Below are positions 10,311-21,507 of a stretch of 62,794 nucleotides of DNA, in pieces. The stretch comes from Syntrophomonadaceae bacterium (GTDB lineage Bacteria > Bacillota > DSM-12270 > Thermacetogeniales > Thermacetogeniaceae), in the NCBI GenBank assembly GCA_012840385.1, contig DULK01000032.1, positions 1-62,794 of the forward strand. The letters are read 5' to 3'. Below the pieces are notes generated by a model. It worked only from the letters and a program-made list of their open reading frames with translations. It did not search any database and was not told the origin of the DNA. Every line of letters starts with the position of its first letter. Positions within the stretch are counted from its first letter, which is position 1. A program made the position numbers and the translations under genes.

Positions 10311-11520
10311 TTAAACGTCCACGTTCTCTACCGCGTCCCCCGCTGCCGCGGCCTCATCCAGCGCCAACTCCTCGGGGGTCCCCGCCAGCAACTGGGGCTC
10401 CTCTCCGTAAAGGTATTTCAGGTCAAGGTATTCCAGGGCATAGCGGATCTTAGTCCGCAGGCGGGCGTGCTTGGTGGCTTCCAGGATCGCGTCAATGTCC
10501 GCCTCCGGTTCCCAGCCATAGGCGCTGGCGTGTAAATCCCGCACCGCCGCCAGCATCCGTCGCACCTCCCCTGCCGGCAGGGTCTCGAGCGCAACCGCGT
10601 CCTGCAAAAGGGTATTCATCACCCTCCGGACGAGGTCTGCCCGGTGTGGTTCCCCTCTTGCAACCAGCCGGCGCGGCAACTCGTCGATGTCCGGCCGCCG
10701 GCTGCGCAACAAGACATCCGGCCAAAACCTCGAGGCAACGCTGAAAACAACATAAGTGGAAACCAGGAAATCCGCCTCTCCCGGTAAAAGGAACCGGCCC
10801 AGATTGGTATAAGCGTCGGCGCGGGCGGCAATCCCCATGGTGCCCACAAGTTCGAACTCATCGAAAAGGACAAGCCAGCCTGCACACCCTCTTCGCTTGA
10901 TGAGATTGGCCAGCAGCCGGAAATAGTCCCAAACGTCGGCCTTCGGCCGGAACCTGTCGATCTTCGCCGAGCGTCCAAAGTTCCTCTTGTGCACCGCCTT
11001 CAACTGGTCGACGGGCAGCCAGTGCCCGGCAAGGTCGCCGGCAAGGTCGTGCAGGTCTTGCGTGTCCCCAGCTTCGAAGTAATTCTCGAGGACGTAGAAG
11101 ACCTTGGAATGCAACTTGTGCCGTGCAAAAGTGAGGATTTCTTCGCCTATGGCGCTCCCCGGCCGGACATCCCGGAGCAGAGCTTCGATCCCCGGTTCTA
11201 CCTCACCGGGAAGGTAGGTGCCGGCAACCACTTTCGGGTACACGCGGTCGAGACGGCTGAACGGGGTTTCCTTACTAAGTACGACAAAACTGACCGCAAA
11301 ATTCTTTTCCTGCGCCCTGTTGAAAATAACGTTCAAGAGGTGTGTTTTTCCCTCTCCGTAATCGCCTTTTAATACCAGCACCCGTGAACTTTCGTCCCCG
11401 GCCGCGGCGTCGAGGTCCCTCTGCATTTTCTCCAGGAGCCCCTCGCGCCCGTAAGAGAAAATGGCCGAAAGGTGCCGGGAGGAGATACCCGAGCGCAGCG
11501 CTTCGATCACGCGGACCGCC

Positions 11521-11534
<14 letters not shown>
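10311..11534 (-). CDS. BrxD/DUF2791-like P-loop ATPase (cassette gene A)
   Basis: This is about a 407-aa ATPase of the DUF2791/BrxD-like family known from BREX and related anti-phage islands. With the TTG start at 11534, Walker A is GDYGEGKT at residues 57-64, followed by HLLNVIFNRAQ, SFVVLSKETPF (a family block), and Walker B GWLVLFDEFEL at about 219-229. A helical C-terminal region follows. I chose the TTG (or the GTG at 11543) because an AGGGGGT SD sits just upstream and because the frame extending to 11684 would overlap gene B by 160 bp and adds low-complexity, non-family sequence. It is the last of three translationally coupled genes. Its role in a CRISPR operon is unknown; an ATP-driven DNA- or effector-remodelling function is inferred. 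Confidence 0.85.
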
Positions 11535-13427
<1,893 letters not shown>

Positions 13428-13769
13428 CTATCCTCAGGCTGCCCTCCCCGGCCGGCCCGGACAAGAACCGACTTGTTCTCGGCAATGCGGAACGATAATT
13501 GTCTCCATCTAAACCCAGCCGCCGATCACCCAGAGGAAAAAGAAGACCACCGCCCAGATCAGGGCAAGAAGAAAGACCACAGCCGAAATGTAGCCGAAGG
13601 GCATCACACCCATACCCGTGAGCATGCCAAGCGCCCCGATGGCCCCGATGGCAATCCACAGGCCGTACAAGACCGGAGTGATCCTCAACGTGGCTACCGT
13701 AAAAAAGGAAACCCGAAAGGCCGGGAGAAAGGATTTTTCGGTTATTAACAAGCGAGGCTTACTCCCCAT
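13428..13769 (-). pseudogene. Broken second copy of the DUF4282 gene
   Basis: The centre of this stretch is nearly identical to the intact DUF4282 gene at 9889-10248, sharing LWIAIGAIGALGML and WAVVFFFLWVIGG. The copy reads ...VIGGWV and then meets a TAG where the intact gene has TGG (stop at 13509-13511). Just downstream the segment encoding IVLFRI carries a short deletion that changes frame. The IAEN and VRAG codons that follow can still be recognised down to about 13430. The N-terminus also differs from the intact copy. It lies between the Cas3 helicase gene and cassette gene C, so the pair brackets the cassette. Most likely a dead duplicate. Confidence 0.85.
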
Positions 13770-13849
13770 GGGAAGTTCTACTCCAGCTTCGCGACAAGTT
13801 AAAGGAGTAAAATAGGCGCCGACGCTACGAATTCTCTCTAAAAATGGCC

Positions 13850-15841
13850 TTACGCGTTATCTTGGTGCTGCTTCCACATCTCACACACCACAAGTGCCGC
13901 CCCGTCGAAAATGGCAGCCTTATTTCCTTGAGAGCCGCACCTAAACCAGGGAAGGCGCCAGTCTAATCTCCTGGCAAAATCGAGAGGCACCAACACGAAT
14001 ATATGGGGCCGCATGGTGAAGAGGTGTGAAATACTTGTAAGGTGGTTATCCTGCAAGACCTTAAGGGATGGATAGTCGGTCGTGGTTAGTATAATCCCCA
14101 CGTCTTCGTCCTCAAAGGACTCGGAGAGATGAAGTTTGTGAGGCTTTCCGGCACGAAAACCATCTATGTATATCGTGTCGCTTTTCTCCTTATACCGTGG
14201 AGAGCGGTTCCCCCACTTGAGGAGGGTGATCAGGTCGGCCTCGTATTCCGGAGAACGTCCACGTCCCGCTTCAGCCCAATCGTATACCGGTACCGTCGGG
14301 ATCGAACTCCGGAACCCAACTTCATCAATGTATTCCGTTATCCACCGCCCTACAGTCCCCCCTTGCCTGGCCTGCTTCACCCGCTTTTTTACCAGCGCCA
14401 GTTGCTTCTCCCAACCCATCCTTTTCCCAAATCCATCGATCACGCTATCCAACCAGGCGCCGATTTCTGCTTTGGCCGTTTCAATACCCATTTCATCCTC
14501 CTCAACCCGACGGCGGATCGATTCGGCCTGGGCAACCATTGTTAAGGCCCCGCAGAATGTGGCAGGGAACCAGGCAAAGGCATCACGGCCTTTGTATATC
14601 CGATTGACCATCTGTTCCAATGCATCCCGGTGCACCTCGTCGGGGAGAGATCGGAACGCAGCCTCCTCGCGGCTATCGCTTAAAAGGATAGCCGTCCCTG
14701 GGCCGTGCCGACCAACCCGGCCAATTCGTTGTAAAAATGACGCTGCATCCCCCGCCTCAAACAAGAGTAAACCAGTCTTGAAATCAATTCCCACCTCGAT
14801 AGCCGATGTCCCAATGACAACAACCCGGCCCGCAATCTGCCGCTCTTCTTTGGCCATCAGACCTCGTACAACACCGATCTTCCCCCTGTCCCAACCCGCT
14901 TCTACCAGGAGGTCTTCCAGCCGGATGGCAGAAACCACCGAATTCAAAATGACCACTGCAGGCACATATCCCTCATCCGAATTCGCTTTTCTCGCAGCTT
15001 CCAGTTCGTCTCTCCTCTCCTGGAGGTACGCAAAAGCTGCCTCTACTTCGTCCGAGCCGGAACCCGTACACTCAAAATTCAACGGAAATGTGGCTATTCG
15101 CTCCCCGGCACTAGTATGGAAAGTCTTCGCTTCTGAATCAAGCAGCAGCGGATCCTCTAGTAATTTATTAAGCAAATTAAGAACCTCAGGAGACGGTGTA
15201 GCCGAAAGGAGAACTACCCGGCTAAATCCACCGAATTGCCGGACGAGGTGGATTAAAAACAAGGCATGGGCCAGTTCAACCCCTGAATACAAGTGGAACT
15301 CATCGAACACTACCGTTCGATAGGCCTGAAAATGGGCCATCAACTCGGGACTTGCTCGCCTGTACTTAAGTGAAAAGATCAGGTAGAGGAGGTCGGGATT
15401 AATGAGCAAGATCTTGGGCCGGGATGGTTGAATCAGCCGTAACAGGGCAGAACCTTTGTCTCTGAGCTTCATCGCAACCCGAAACTCTTCTAGTCTATGC
15501 GCGTCAATACGTATTAAATGGTAATCTTCCCCTCCGAATTTTTCATCTACGTTATCGGGGGAAAGCACCCTGACAGAGACACCTTCCCGTTCCAACAGGG
15601 AGAGGATCGACCGTTCCTGATCCGCAATAAGGGCATTAGTAGGGTACACAAAAACAGCCGACTCCTTATGGTAAATAACTGGTAGCGTCGAAGCTGCGGT
15701 CTTCCCACTTCCGGTCTTGGTCACGAGGATAAAGGCGTCCCTTTGCTCCCAGGCATCAAGCAGGGCACATTGATGCTGGTACAGAGGCATCTTTGCCGCC
15801 GGATGGTGATACAACCTCATCGTTGTCCCCAGAACCCGCAT
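13850..15841 (-). CDS. cas3: Cas3 helicase, subtype I-D (no HD domain)
   Basis: This 663-aa superfamily 2 helicase unwinds target DNA after recruitment by the Cascade-like complex. Walker A is TKTGSGKT (residues about 41-48), box II is VVFDEFHLYSG (the DEFH variant seen in I-D Cas3 proteins), motif III is LLSATPS, and motif VI is QRIGRVGRHG. There is no HD nuclease domain; in subtype I-D that activity sits in Cas10d. I prefer the ATG at 15841, which has AAGGTGA 8 nt upstream, over the GTG at 15853. It lies 80 bp after csc1. The closest established family is the cyanobacterial-type I-D Cas3. Confidence 0.92.
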   Translation of the reverse strand: MRVLGTTMRLYHHPAAKMPLYQHQCALLDAWEQRDAFILVTKTGSGKTAASTLPVIYHKESAVFVYPTNALIADQERSILSLLEREGVSVRVLSPDNVDEKFGGEDYHLIRIDAHRLEEFRVAMKLRDKGSALLRLIQPSRPKILLINPDLLYLIFSLKYRRASPELMAHFQAYRTVVFDEFHLYSGVELAHALFLIHLVRQFGGFSRVVLLSATPSPEVLNLLNKLLEDPLLLDSEAKTFHTSAGERIATFPLNFECTGSGSDEVEAAFAYLQERRDELEAARKANSDEGYVPAVVILNSVVSAIRLEDLLVEAGWDRGKIGVVRGLMAKEERQIAGRVVVIGTSAIEVGIDFKTGLLLFEAGDAASFLQRIGRVGRHGPGTAILLSDSREEAAFRSLPDEVHRDALEQMVNRIYKGRDAFAWFPATFCGALTMVAQAESIRRRVEEDEMGIETAKAEIGAWLDSVIDGFGKRMGWEKQLALVKKRVKQARQGGTVGRWITEYIDEVGFRSSIPTVPVYDWAEAGRGRSPEYEADLITLLKWGNRSPRYKEKSDTIYIDGFRAGKPHKLHLSESFEDEDVGIILTTTDYPSLKVLQDNHLTSISHLFTMRPHIFVLVPLDFARRLDWRLPWFRCGSQGNKAAIFDGAALVVCEMWKQHQDNA

Positions 15842-15933
15842 GTGCCCCGTCACCTTACTTTCCCTGCGATCGACCCACCAAAAACCTCATCAGCCAACGC
15901 GCAGATTTCGCGCCCCATTTTCTCACCCCGCCT

Positions 15934-16680
15934 TCACCCTTGTCGCCTCGGTTCTAAATCAGGTATGCTCAAACTCTCTCGTACCCGCTTCGGCAACAGG
16001 ACCATCCTACCATCAGCGTTCACAAACCAGTCTCTGCAAATCTCCGCCCTGCGGAACAGCATATGAGGAGGCAGGATAATAGGTTCGTAAGAGAGAACCT
16101 CCCCGGAGATGTCTAGCGGGTTTATGGGATGCACCGGAACAACAGCTTCCTCCCGGAAGAAAGCCAGAGGGGATTCAATTCGCCTCCAGTATATACGAAC
16201 CGGGCATCCTTTCTTACCAAGCCGTGTAACAGAGGGGGGACGGTATCCTCCGCGTACGAAACAAAAGAAGTTATAACCACCTTCCAGGCGACGCCCCTCC
16301 CGCAGTAGTTCAAAGTAAGGATTCACGACCACACGCTTGCCAAGGTTCGGTGTGTTGATTTTTCCTCCTGCATCAGTACGCAAGGTAAGATCATCCATGG
16401 CATTCAATGTGATGGCAATCCTGGTAACAGACGAACAGATAGCAGGCGTCGTATATAGAGGCATTGATGCAAGATCTTCTTCATAGTGAGGATAGTTGCC
16501 TCTGGACAAGCCATGCGAGTATTGTGCGAGAGAATAACTTAGGGCGTAGTTATGGATAACCGGCCAGGTAGAAGATACCTTAGCAATCTCCGTCGAAGAA
16601 AACCAAAGGTAATCATGGTTGTAAAGCCGCCCTTCCAATAACGAGTAGCCGGCTTCCTCGAGATTGATAACTTTAGACAT
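15934..16680 (-). CDS. csc1: Csc1, Cas5-type subunit of I-D complex
   Basis: This 248-aa RAMP protein is the Cas5 subunit that holds the crRNA 5' handle. Family cues are an early LLEGRLYNHDYLWFSSTEI, a conserved central NALDD-like segment (ALNAMDDLTLRTD), TPNLGKRVVVNPYFE, and a C-terminal half with FVRGGYRPPSVTRLGKKGCPVRI. It lies 6 bp after csc2 and 80 bp before cas3, in the usual I-D order. The length is normal for Csc1. Confidence 0.92.
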   Translation of the reverse strand: MSKVINLEEAGYSLLEGRLYNHDYLWFSSTEIAKVSSTWPVIHNYALSYSLAQYSHGLSRGNYPHYEEDLASMPLYTTPAICSSVTRIAITLNAMDDLTLRTDAGGKINTPNLGKRVVVNPYFELLREGRRLEGGYNFFCFVRGGYRPPSVTRLGKKGCPVRIYWRRIESPLAFFREEAVVPVHPINPLDISGEVLSYEPIILPPHMLFRRAEICRDWFVNADGRMVLLPKRVRESLSIPDLEPRRQG

Positions 16681-16686
16681 AACGCA

Positions 16687-17613
16687 TTACCCTTTCTGTT
16701 GTTTGCGGTACTCGGCTACGTCAGCGTAAGCTCTATCAAGGAACTCCTTATTTAGGAGCATACTGGCAGCCTCTTTTACGACCTTGTCCACCTCTTCGGG
16801 GGTTAACACTTTCGTTTTAAGGGGGTTGCCTGCGTATACTTGGTACTTTTTAAGAATTTCGGCTACCGCTTCGCCTGAAAGCTCTTCTCGCCTGTCATAC
16901 AGCTCAAGGGTCAACTCCAGAGGAGTGATGATTTCTTCCCATCCTCCCGCAATACCGACAATTGTATTACGGATATCCCCGCCTATACGAGTTTCTGCCC
17001 CATAGTTTTTCGCTGCCAGCAAAGTCTTGAGGGCAAGAATCAACTCCCTTTCGGTTACGGACTTTAAGGTTACGATGGAAGGGAAAACCGTTGACGGCCG
17101 GACAGCGTAACGAGTCCCTAAAGCCTGTCCTGTTTTCTGGGTTTGATCATCTATGGCGTTGAAGGTGATCGCCTCTTCAATTTCTTCAAACGGAAGCAGG
17201 GAAAAGGCTGTACCATACTCGATCCGATGCTTGATATTAGCTATCTTTTCGCTGGCCGAATCGACATTGGTTCCCCCAAATAGGGCACACCGAGGACAGT
17301 TCAAGCACAGCTTATCCTTCAGGTGACAGTTCAGCTCCCCGCGTCCGGCTTCCTCCCCTGCGGTTCTAAGCATCCGCTCCAACTCCCGTGATTCCACCGC
17401 TTTCTGCTTGGTCCCGAGGAAAGCCACCCGCCGCACATCCTCAGACCTTGAGACCGAAAGTGGCGTTACCACTGTGTTTAACTCACGGGTTTCCTCAGTA
17501 CGCAATACCGTGTAGTCTAACACCTCCCTGAAAATTACAATCTGCACCGTCTTGGCACCGATGATCGGCCGGGGTACATCAACCAGGTAAGGGCTCAATA
17601 GATCGAGGCTCAT
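16687..17613 (-). CDS. csc2: Csc2, Cas7-type backbone subunit
   Basis: This 308-aa protein is the I-D Cas7, which polymerises along the crRNA spacer. It opens MSLDLLSPYLVDVPRP and has the Csc2 features FREVLDYTVLRTEETRELN, a Cys cluster for zinc (CHLKDKLCLNCPRCALFGG, residues about 97-115), FNAIDDQTQKTG, and the Gly-rich RIGGDIRNTIVGIAGGW. The start at 17613 is set by a GAGGAGGAG Shine-Dalgarno 8 nt upstream; the open frame continuing to 17637 would run into the previous gene. It lies 4 bp after the 207-aa gene, implying coupled translation. Confidence 0.95.
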   Translation of the reverse strand: MSLDLLSPYLVDVPRPIIGAKTVQIVIFREVLDYTVLRTEETRELNTVVTPLSVSRSEDVRRVAFLGTKQKAVESRELERMLRTAGEEAGRGELNCHLKDKLCLNCPRCALFGGTNVDSASEKIANIKHRIEYGTAFSLLPFEEIEEAITFNAIDDQTQKTGQALGTRYAVRPSTVFPSIVTLKSVTERELILALKTLLAAKNYGAETRIGGDIRNTIVGIAGGWEEIITPLELTLELYDRREELSGEAVAEILKKYQVYAGNPLKTKVLTPEEVDKVVKEAASMLLNKEFLDRAYADVAEYRKQQKG

Positions 17614-17617
17614 AATT

Positions 17618-18241
17618 TCACTCCTCCTCTTCTTCAATATCCTCTTCTAGTTCAAGGCTGGCATAGAAGGCATCGATATCTTCCTTGCGTTTCCCTTTGC
17701 CTTTCCGGTAGGCCTCATTTTTTCTGCTGGGGTAAACCTCAAAGGTTGCGTTTTTATCCTTCCAGGCCTCCCGGAGAGCTTCAACCGATTCATAGCGAGA
17801 TCGAAGAAATTTCTCGAATTCCTTCCTGATGCTCTCCATCCATTCGCTGGCCCTCTTCCTCCGGCGATAGTAAAGGGCGTATTCCAGCCTCTCCAACACC
17901 TTGGCCAGCGCCGTAACCGGGACTATGTGTGTGAGGCGTATCAACTCCTGAACGCCGCTTTCCATGGCAGCACGCGCTTCCGCAGGAACAAATCCTCTCG
18001 CCTTGGGATTCATCTCGTGTACCCTCAAAGCGTATCCTGCCAGAGCCTCCGCCGACCAGTGACCTGCTCCTGCCCGCTCAAGGATCTTGGCCACCGGCCC
18101 CATCACCGCGTGTTTTGTCCGGCCCAGCCGGTAAGGAGAGGCTTCCAGGTAACGGTCAAAGGCATCAATTACCGCTTCCATTTGCGGGTTAACAGTGGAG
18201 AGGTCAAACCTCTCGCCCCGCGTCACCAAAGGTTTCCTCAT
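17618..18241 (-). CDS. Helical 207-aa protein between cas10d and csc2 (possible separate Cas11-like small subunit)
   Basis: I do not recognise a named family. The protein is almost entirely helical. Residues 25-120 contain regularly spaced Ala/Leu helices (AVMGPVAKILERAGAGHW, EALAGYALRVHEM, ALAKVLERLEYALYYRRR). A basic segment with FEKFLRSRYESVEALREAW follows, and the tail is acidic (about 12 Glu/Asp at the end). It overlaps the cas10d stop by 4 bp (ATGA) and ends 4 bp before csc2, so it is made in step with the effector subunits. In other I-D systems the helical Cas11d subunit comes from internal translation of cas10d. Position, size and helicity make a stand-alone Cas11-like subunit plausible, but this is inference. 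Confidence 0.8.
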   Translation of the reverse strand: MRKPLVTRGERFDLSTVNPQMEAVIDAFDRYLEASPYRLGRTKHAVMGPVAKILERAGAGHWSAEALAGYALRVHEMNPKARGFVPAEARAAMESGVQELIRLTHIVPVTALAKVLERLEYALYYRRRKRASEWMESIRKEFEKFLRSRYESVEALREAWKDKNATFEVYPSRKNEAYRKGKGKRKEDIDAFYASLELEEDIEEEEE

Positions 18242-21030
18242 GATAACACCTCCTTGATCGCCTCTAAATATGAGAAGTAAACTGGGGGAACATAGCCGCT
18301 CTCACTTTTCATTTCTATACGACGCAAGATGTGGCCGGGAGTAGGACTGGATAGTATCTGGTACAGGTTGGATCTTTCTGGATAGTCTGCAACATAAGCC
18401 ACCTGTGCTGCAGCAGCAATCGCCCTGACCCATCTCTGGGCCTCATCAAGGCCGAGCCACTCGCGCCCGACCAGTTCGCGCAGAGCCGGCACAGGAGGGA
18501 CCCTCGCTATTCCCTCACCACCGGTCAAACTCAGTTCTTCCCCATCGCGGATCACTGCCACTGAACAATCCAGGGCCATTCCTACGATGAGCATGGCAAA
18601 GAGCTCCCTTATCGCGGCATTTACCTCTGAGTCTTTCTCTATAGCAATCGGGTTCCGGATTGGTATGAGGATGAGGTGTGGGGTCTCACAGATGAAACGC
18701 ATCTGCGGCACGAGCTTGTAAGCCTTTGCTCGAATTTCCCTGAGGGCGCCGGTAGGATCGGAAATCGAAAGGTTGGTCACTCCATTGAGGAAGTCCTCCT
18801 CAGACCTAAAATCGGTCTCAAAGTACTCATTCCATTCGGCAAGCCCGTCGCCGATGGACTCGTTCAATAATGCCTTCAGCTGGCGGCGGTACTCCTTGGC
18901 CTTATCAGCGCCTGTTTTATAAGTGAAGGCCTGTACCAGTTCTTCAGGGGTGATTAATTCCATATCTTTCTCGGGCAGTCGCCGCGCTATCTCCCCGGTC
19001 AAGCTGAAAGAAATCCTTTCATGCGGGTCAGGGTTATCTTCGGACATGGTGGCAGCTATTAGATTCCATATTTGTAAGGCTTTACTTTTGAAAACCTCTC
19101 CGGAACGGTAGCCGATATTCATGCGCGGTATAAGAACCATCATTTGGGCCGGTTTGTCTTCCAGAATCTGCTGTTGGAGGAACCGTTCGAACTTGCAGGC
19201 ATCACAAATAACGATATAACCCGGCCTGCCGTGAGATGGTGCCCGATTGGTATGAGACTCGGGATTATTAAGGAAATTAGCCCGGGCATTGGTCCCCCCT
19301 GTAAATGGACGGTTGCAGATGGGACACAGATGCTGCCCTTCTGCCTTGCGAGCCACCGGTTTGGTAGCCCTGTAGGCCTCTATCTGTTCACTCACCAGCT
19401 CTTCAAAAGATACCTGTTCGGCGGGGAAAACCAGGTCCTGAAGGAAGCTCTCAGCCACTCTTTCGGCTCTGATGCGCTTAGGACGGTTTTCCTCATTGAG
19501 GATAGAAAACGCCTCGTCTGCAATCTCCGCCAGAGTATTCACCAGGAGTTCCAGCCGCTTGTCATCTGGGAGAACTTCTATCGGGGTATCATCACCTCCC
19601 GGCATCAAATGGGAATAGGGTAATGCCCAAAATAGATCTACAGAATAAGCCATATCCTGATGCGGTTGGAGTGTACTGGTTTTCCTAAGCAGTTCAAAAG
19701 CTCCCTGTCCAAATCTTTTATCGTAGGTAGTTTTAACCGTCTCAATGAGGTCCTCGTAAATTCTCCTCTGGGCTCTCTCGACTTCCTTCTCGTATCTTTC
19801 GGTAACCCTTTCATTCCCTTCCTTATCCGCGTATTTCTTGTTCAACTCTTCCAGAGTAGCAGGGGGTAGCACAAATTTACAATAGTCGATCACTTTTTCA
19901 CTAAAGACCGTCTTGAATAACTTGAACACCACCATTTCAGGGTGGGCCCGGCTGAGACGGTCGCTCTGGTAGTCCAGATCCGGGTTGTTAAGCAACCCAT
20001 CCGGCCGACCACACTTGCGTCTCTTCTGGCACTCTCGTGGACATTGACATCGCCCTTCTTTCTGACATAGTGCCACCAGATAGCGATCAAATACCGCCTG
20101 CCTGGCGGCCATCTTTTTCTTCCGGAAAGTCTTAGCGCTTACACGATCCGCTGCAACCCTAAGGTACTCTCGCATCTCGCGGTAATCAAATAGGTCTGGC
20201 TTGGGTACCATGGACGCCACTGGATTACCCACCACCCTCTGGGCAAAATCGGAACCCATGGCTTTCTCAACCTCTCGGGCCAAACGCTGCAGAATGCTTC
20301 CGCGATCGGGTATCGGAATATTTGTCTGGGCCCCGGCAGCATAAATCGTCCCGTTAGGGTAATGGACGAGGGGAAGCCAACCGGCCTCCATAAATGCATC
20401 AACGGCAGCCTTGTGTAGGAGAACTGTGGATACGCCACGCAGCACAACCTGATGATAAGTGGTTTTAAGGTGAGGGCCCAGGGTGCCACGCTCCAACGAA
20501 GCGAGACCAGCAAATAATCCGTTAGCAGAAGCCAAGTTATCGATCGCATCAGTTATTTCCGCCAGCATCTTCCACCGCGCCAAAGAGTGACCTGCTATGG
20601 CCCGGCTGAGGACCATCGTAGGCGTCCGGGAATCTTTCATATGTAGCAAGACACCAGAGATTGCCTCCGGCATGGTCGCCTCTCCCCAGCCGTATTCTTC
20701 CATGAGCCCTTTCAGGGCTTCCCTGGCCAGTTCGGGAATACAGTGTCCAACAGCAGGTTTTTGGCCGAGAATATATGCCTGCCAGGCGTCAGTCTCCTTT
20801 CCCACATCATGGGCTAGTGTTGCCGCCCATAAGACTTTCGCCTCCTCTTCTGAGAGCCCAAACGCCTCCTTGCGCTGCAACAGCGGAAACAAAGAGAGCA
20901 ATACGTCCAGTTGAAGAAGGGTATGTTCAAACAGGGATTGCTCGAACCCTTTCTTCTTTGCCAGCTTGGACTTCCAGCCTCGGCGAATCATCCACAGGAC
21001 AGCCTTATCCCTCGCTTCGTCCCAGTCCAT
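18238..21030 (-). CDS. cas10d: Cas10d (Csc3), large subunit with HD nuclease
   Basis: This 930-aa large subunit is the defining protein of subtype I-D. The N-terminus carries an HD domain: FEHTLLQLD (His36) and LAHDVGKETD (His74-Asp75). A Cys-rich stretch (CQCPRECQKRRKCG) lies in the first half, and a zinc finger HLCPICNRPF...CDACKF in the second. No GGDD cyclase motif is visible, as expected for Cas10d. The ATG at 21030 follows a run of Gs that can act as SD; the frame open to 21096 adds 22 residues without family character. The C-terminus ends soon after a YLEAIKEVLS segment and overlaps the next gene by 4 bp. The HD domain probably cuts DNA in partnership with the HD-less Cas3. Confidence 0.95.
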   Translation of the reverse strand: MDWDEARDKAVLWMIRRGWKSKLAKKKGFEQSLFEHTLLQLDVLLSLFPLLQRKEAFGLSEEEAKVLWAATLAHDVGKETDAWQAYILGQKPAVGHCIPELAREALKGLMEEYGWGEATMPEAISGVLLHMKDSRTPTMVLSRAIAGHSLARWKMLAEITDAIDNLASANGLFAGLASLERGTLGPHLKTTYHQVVLRGVSTVLLHKAAVDAFMEAGWLPLVHYPNGTIYAAGAQTNIPIPDRGSILQRLAREVEKAMGSDFAQRVVGNPVASMVPKPDLFDYREMREYLRVAADRVSAKTFRKKKMAARQAVFDRYLVALCQKEGRCQCPRECQKRRKCGRPDGLLNNPDLDYQSDRLSRAHPEMVVFKLFKTVFSEKVIDYCKFVLPPATLEELNKKYADKEGNERVTERYEKEVERAQRRIYEDLIETVKTTYDKRFGQGAFELLRKTSTLQPHQDMAYSVDLFWALPYSHLMPGGDDTPIEVLPDDKRLELLVNTLAEIADEAFSILNEENRPKRIRAERVAESFLQDLVFPAEQVSFEELVSEQIEAYRATKPVARKAEGQHLCPICNRPFTGGTNARANFLNNPESHTNRAPSHGRPGYIVICDACKFERFLQQQILEDKPAQMMVLIPRMNIGYRSGEVFKSKALQIWNLIAATMSEDNPDPHERISFSLTGEIARRLPEKDMELITPEELVQAFTYKTGADKAKEYRRQLKALLNESIGDGLAEWNEYFETDFRSEEDFLNGVTNLSISDPTGALREIRAKAYKLVPQMRFICETPHLILIPIRNPIAIEKDSEVNAAIRELFAMLIVGMALDCSVAVIRDGEELSLTGGEGIARVPPVPALRELVGREWLGLDEAQRWVRAIAAAAQVAYVADYPERSNLYQILSSPTPGHILRRIEMKSESGYVPPVYFSYLEAIKEVLS

Positions 21031-21050
21031 AAATGTCCCCCCCCAAACAT

Positions 21051-21285
21051 CTAACTGGTTATTTTGATGGCATCCCGCAGTATCTTGCTTTTCCATTCCT
21101 CAAACCCGGCCTCCACGTCATCGTAGTAGCGGATGCAGCCCAGTAATAAGCGCGGGTATTTTTCGTAAGCGGTAGGCCCGCGCGCTCAAAAAGAGGGGCA
21201 AAAGGTCACCTCCTAGCCGGTCAAGTGTGCGGAAGAGAATCTGGCAGAACTCGTACAATTCCGTTGTGTTTACCTGTCTTGGCAT
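21051..21285 (-). pseudogene. Small frameshifted ORF before cas10d
   Basis: An ATG at 21285 sits behind a textbook AGGAGGTGA. It opens MPRQVNTTELYEFCQILF and reads to a TGA at 21118 (55 aa). Around 21160-21180 coding character moves to the +1 frame, which continues AYEKYPRLLLGCIRYYDDV and ends ...AIKITS at the TAG 21051, just 20 bp before cas10d. Joined, the product would be about 78 aa and helical. Either the gene is broken by one indel, the assembly has an error, or frameshifting is used. Family unknown; the strong SD says it was translated. Confidence 0.6.
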
Positions 21286-21297
21286 CGTGTCACCTCC

Positions 21298-21432
21298 TCA
21301 ATTTGCTGTCGCCGCAAGGTGCGTTTCTCCATACTTAACCCGAGTGTAGGCTTGGAAAAGATCCTTCACCGGTTCAGGAACGTTTTCGTCTGTCTCGGGC
21401 GGCTGGTTGGTAACCAAAACAGACAAAGGCAT
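21298..21432 (-). CDS. 44-aa small protein
   Basis: This is a short ORF with a GAGGAGG Shine-Dalgarno 9 nt before the ATG. It begins MPLSVLVTNQPPETDENV, continues VPEPVKDLFQAYTRVKYG and ends with TGA. The stop overlaps the SD of the next small ORF (21285), so the two are arranged like a coupled pair. The sequence is proline- and acid-rich at the start, then helical. No family is recognised. Size and tandem arrangement recall toxin-antitoxin or anti-sigma-like micro-pairs, but nothing in the sequence proves it. Confidence 0.5.
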   Translation of the reverse strand: MPLSVLVTNQPPETDENVPEPVKDLFQAYTRVKYGETHLAATAN

Positions 21433-21507
21433 TCGCAAAGACCTCCTCTACTCCATAAAAAGGCGCAGGTGCTGGGGACAAGGGGGAAGGTAGGTGGCTC
21501 GTGGTTC

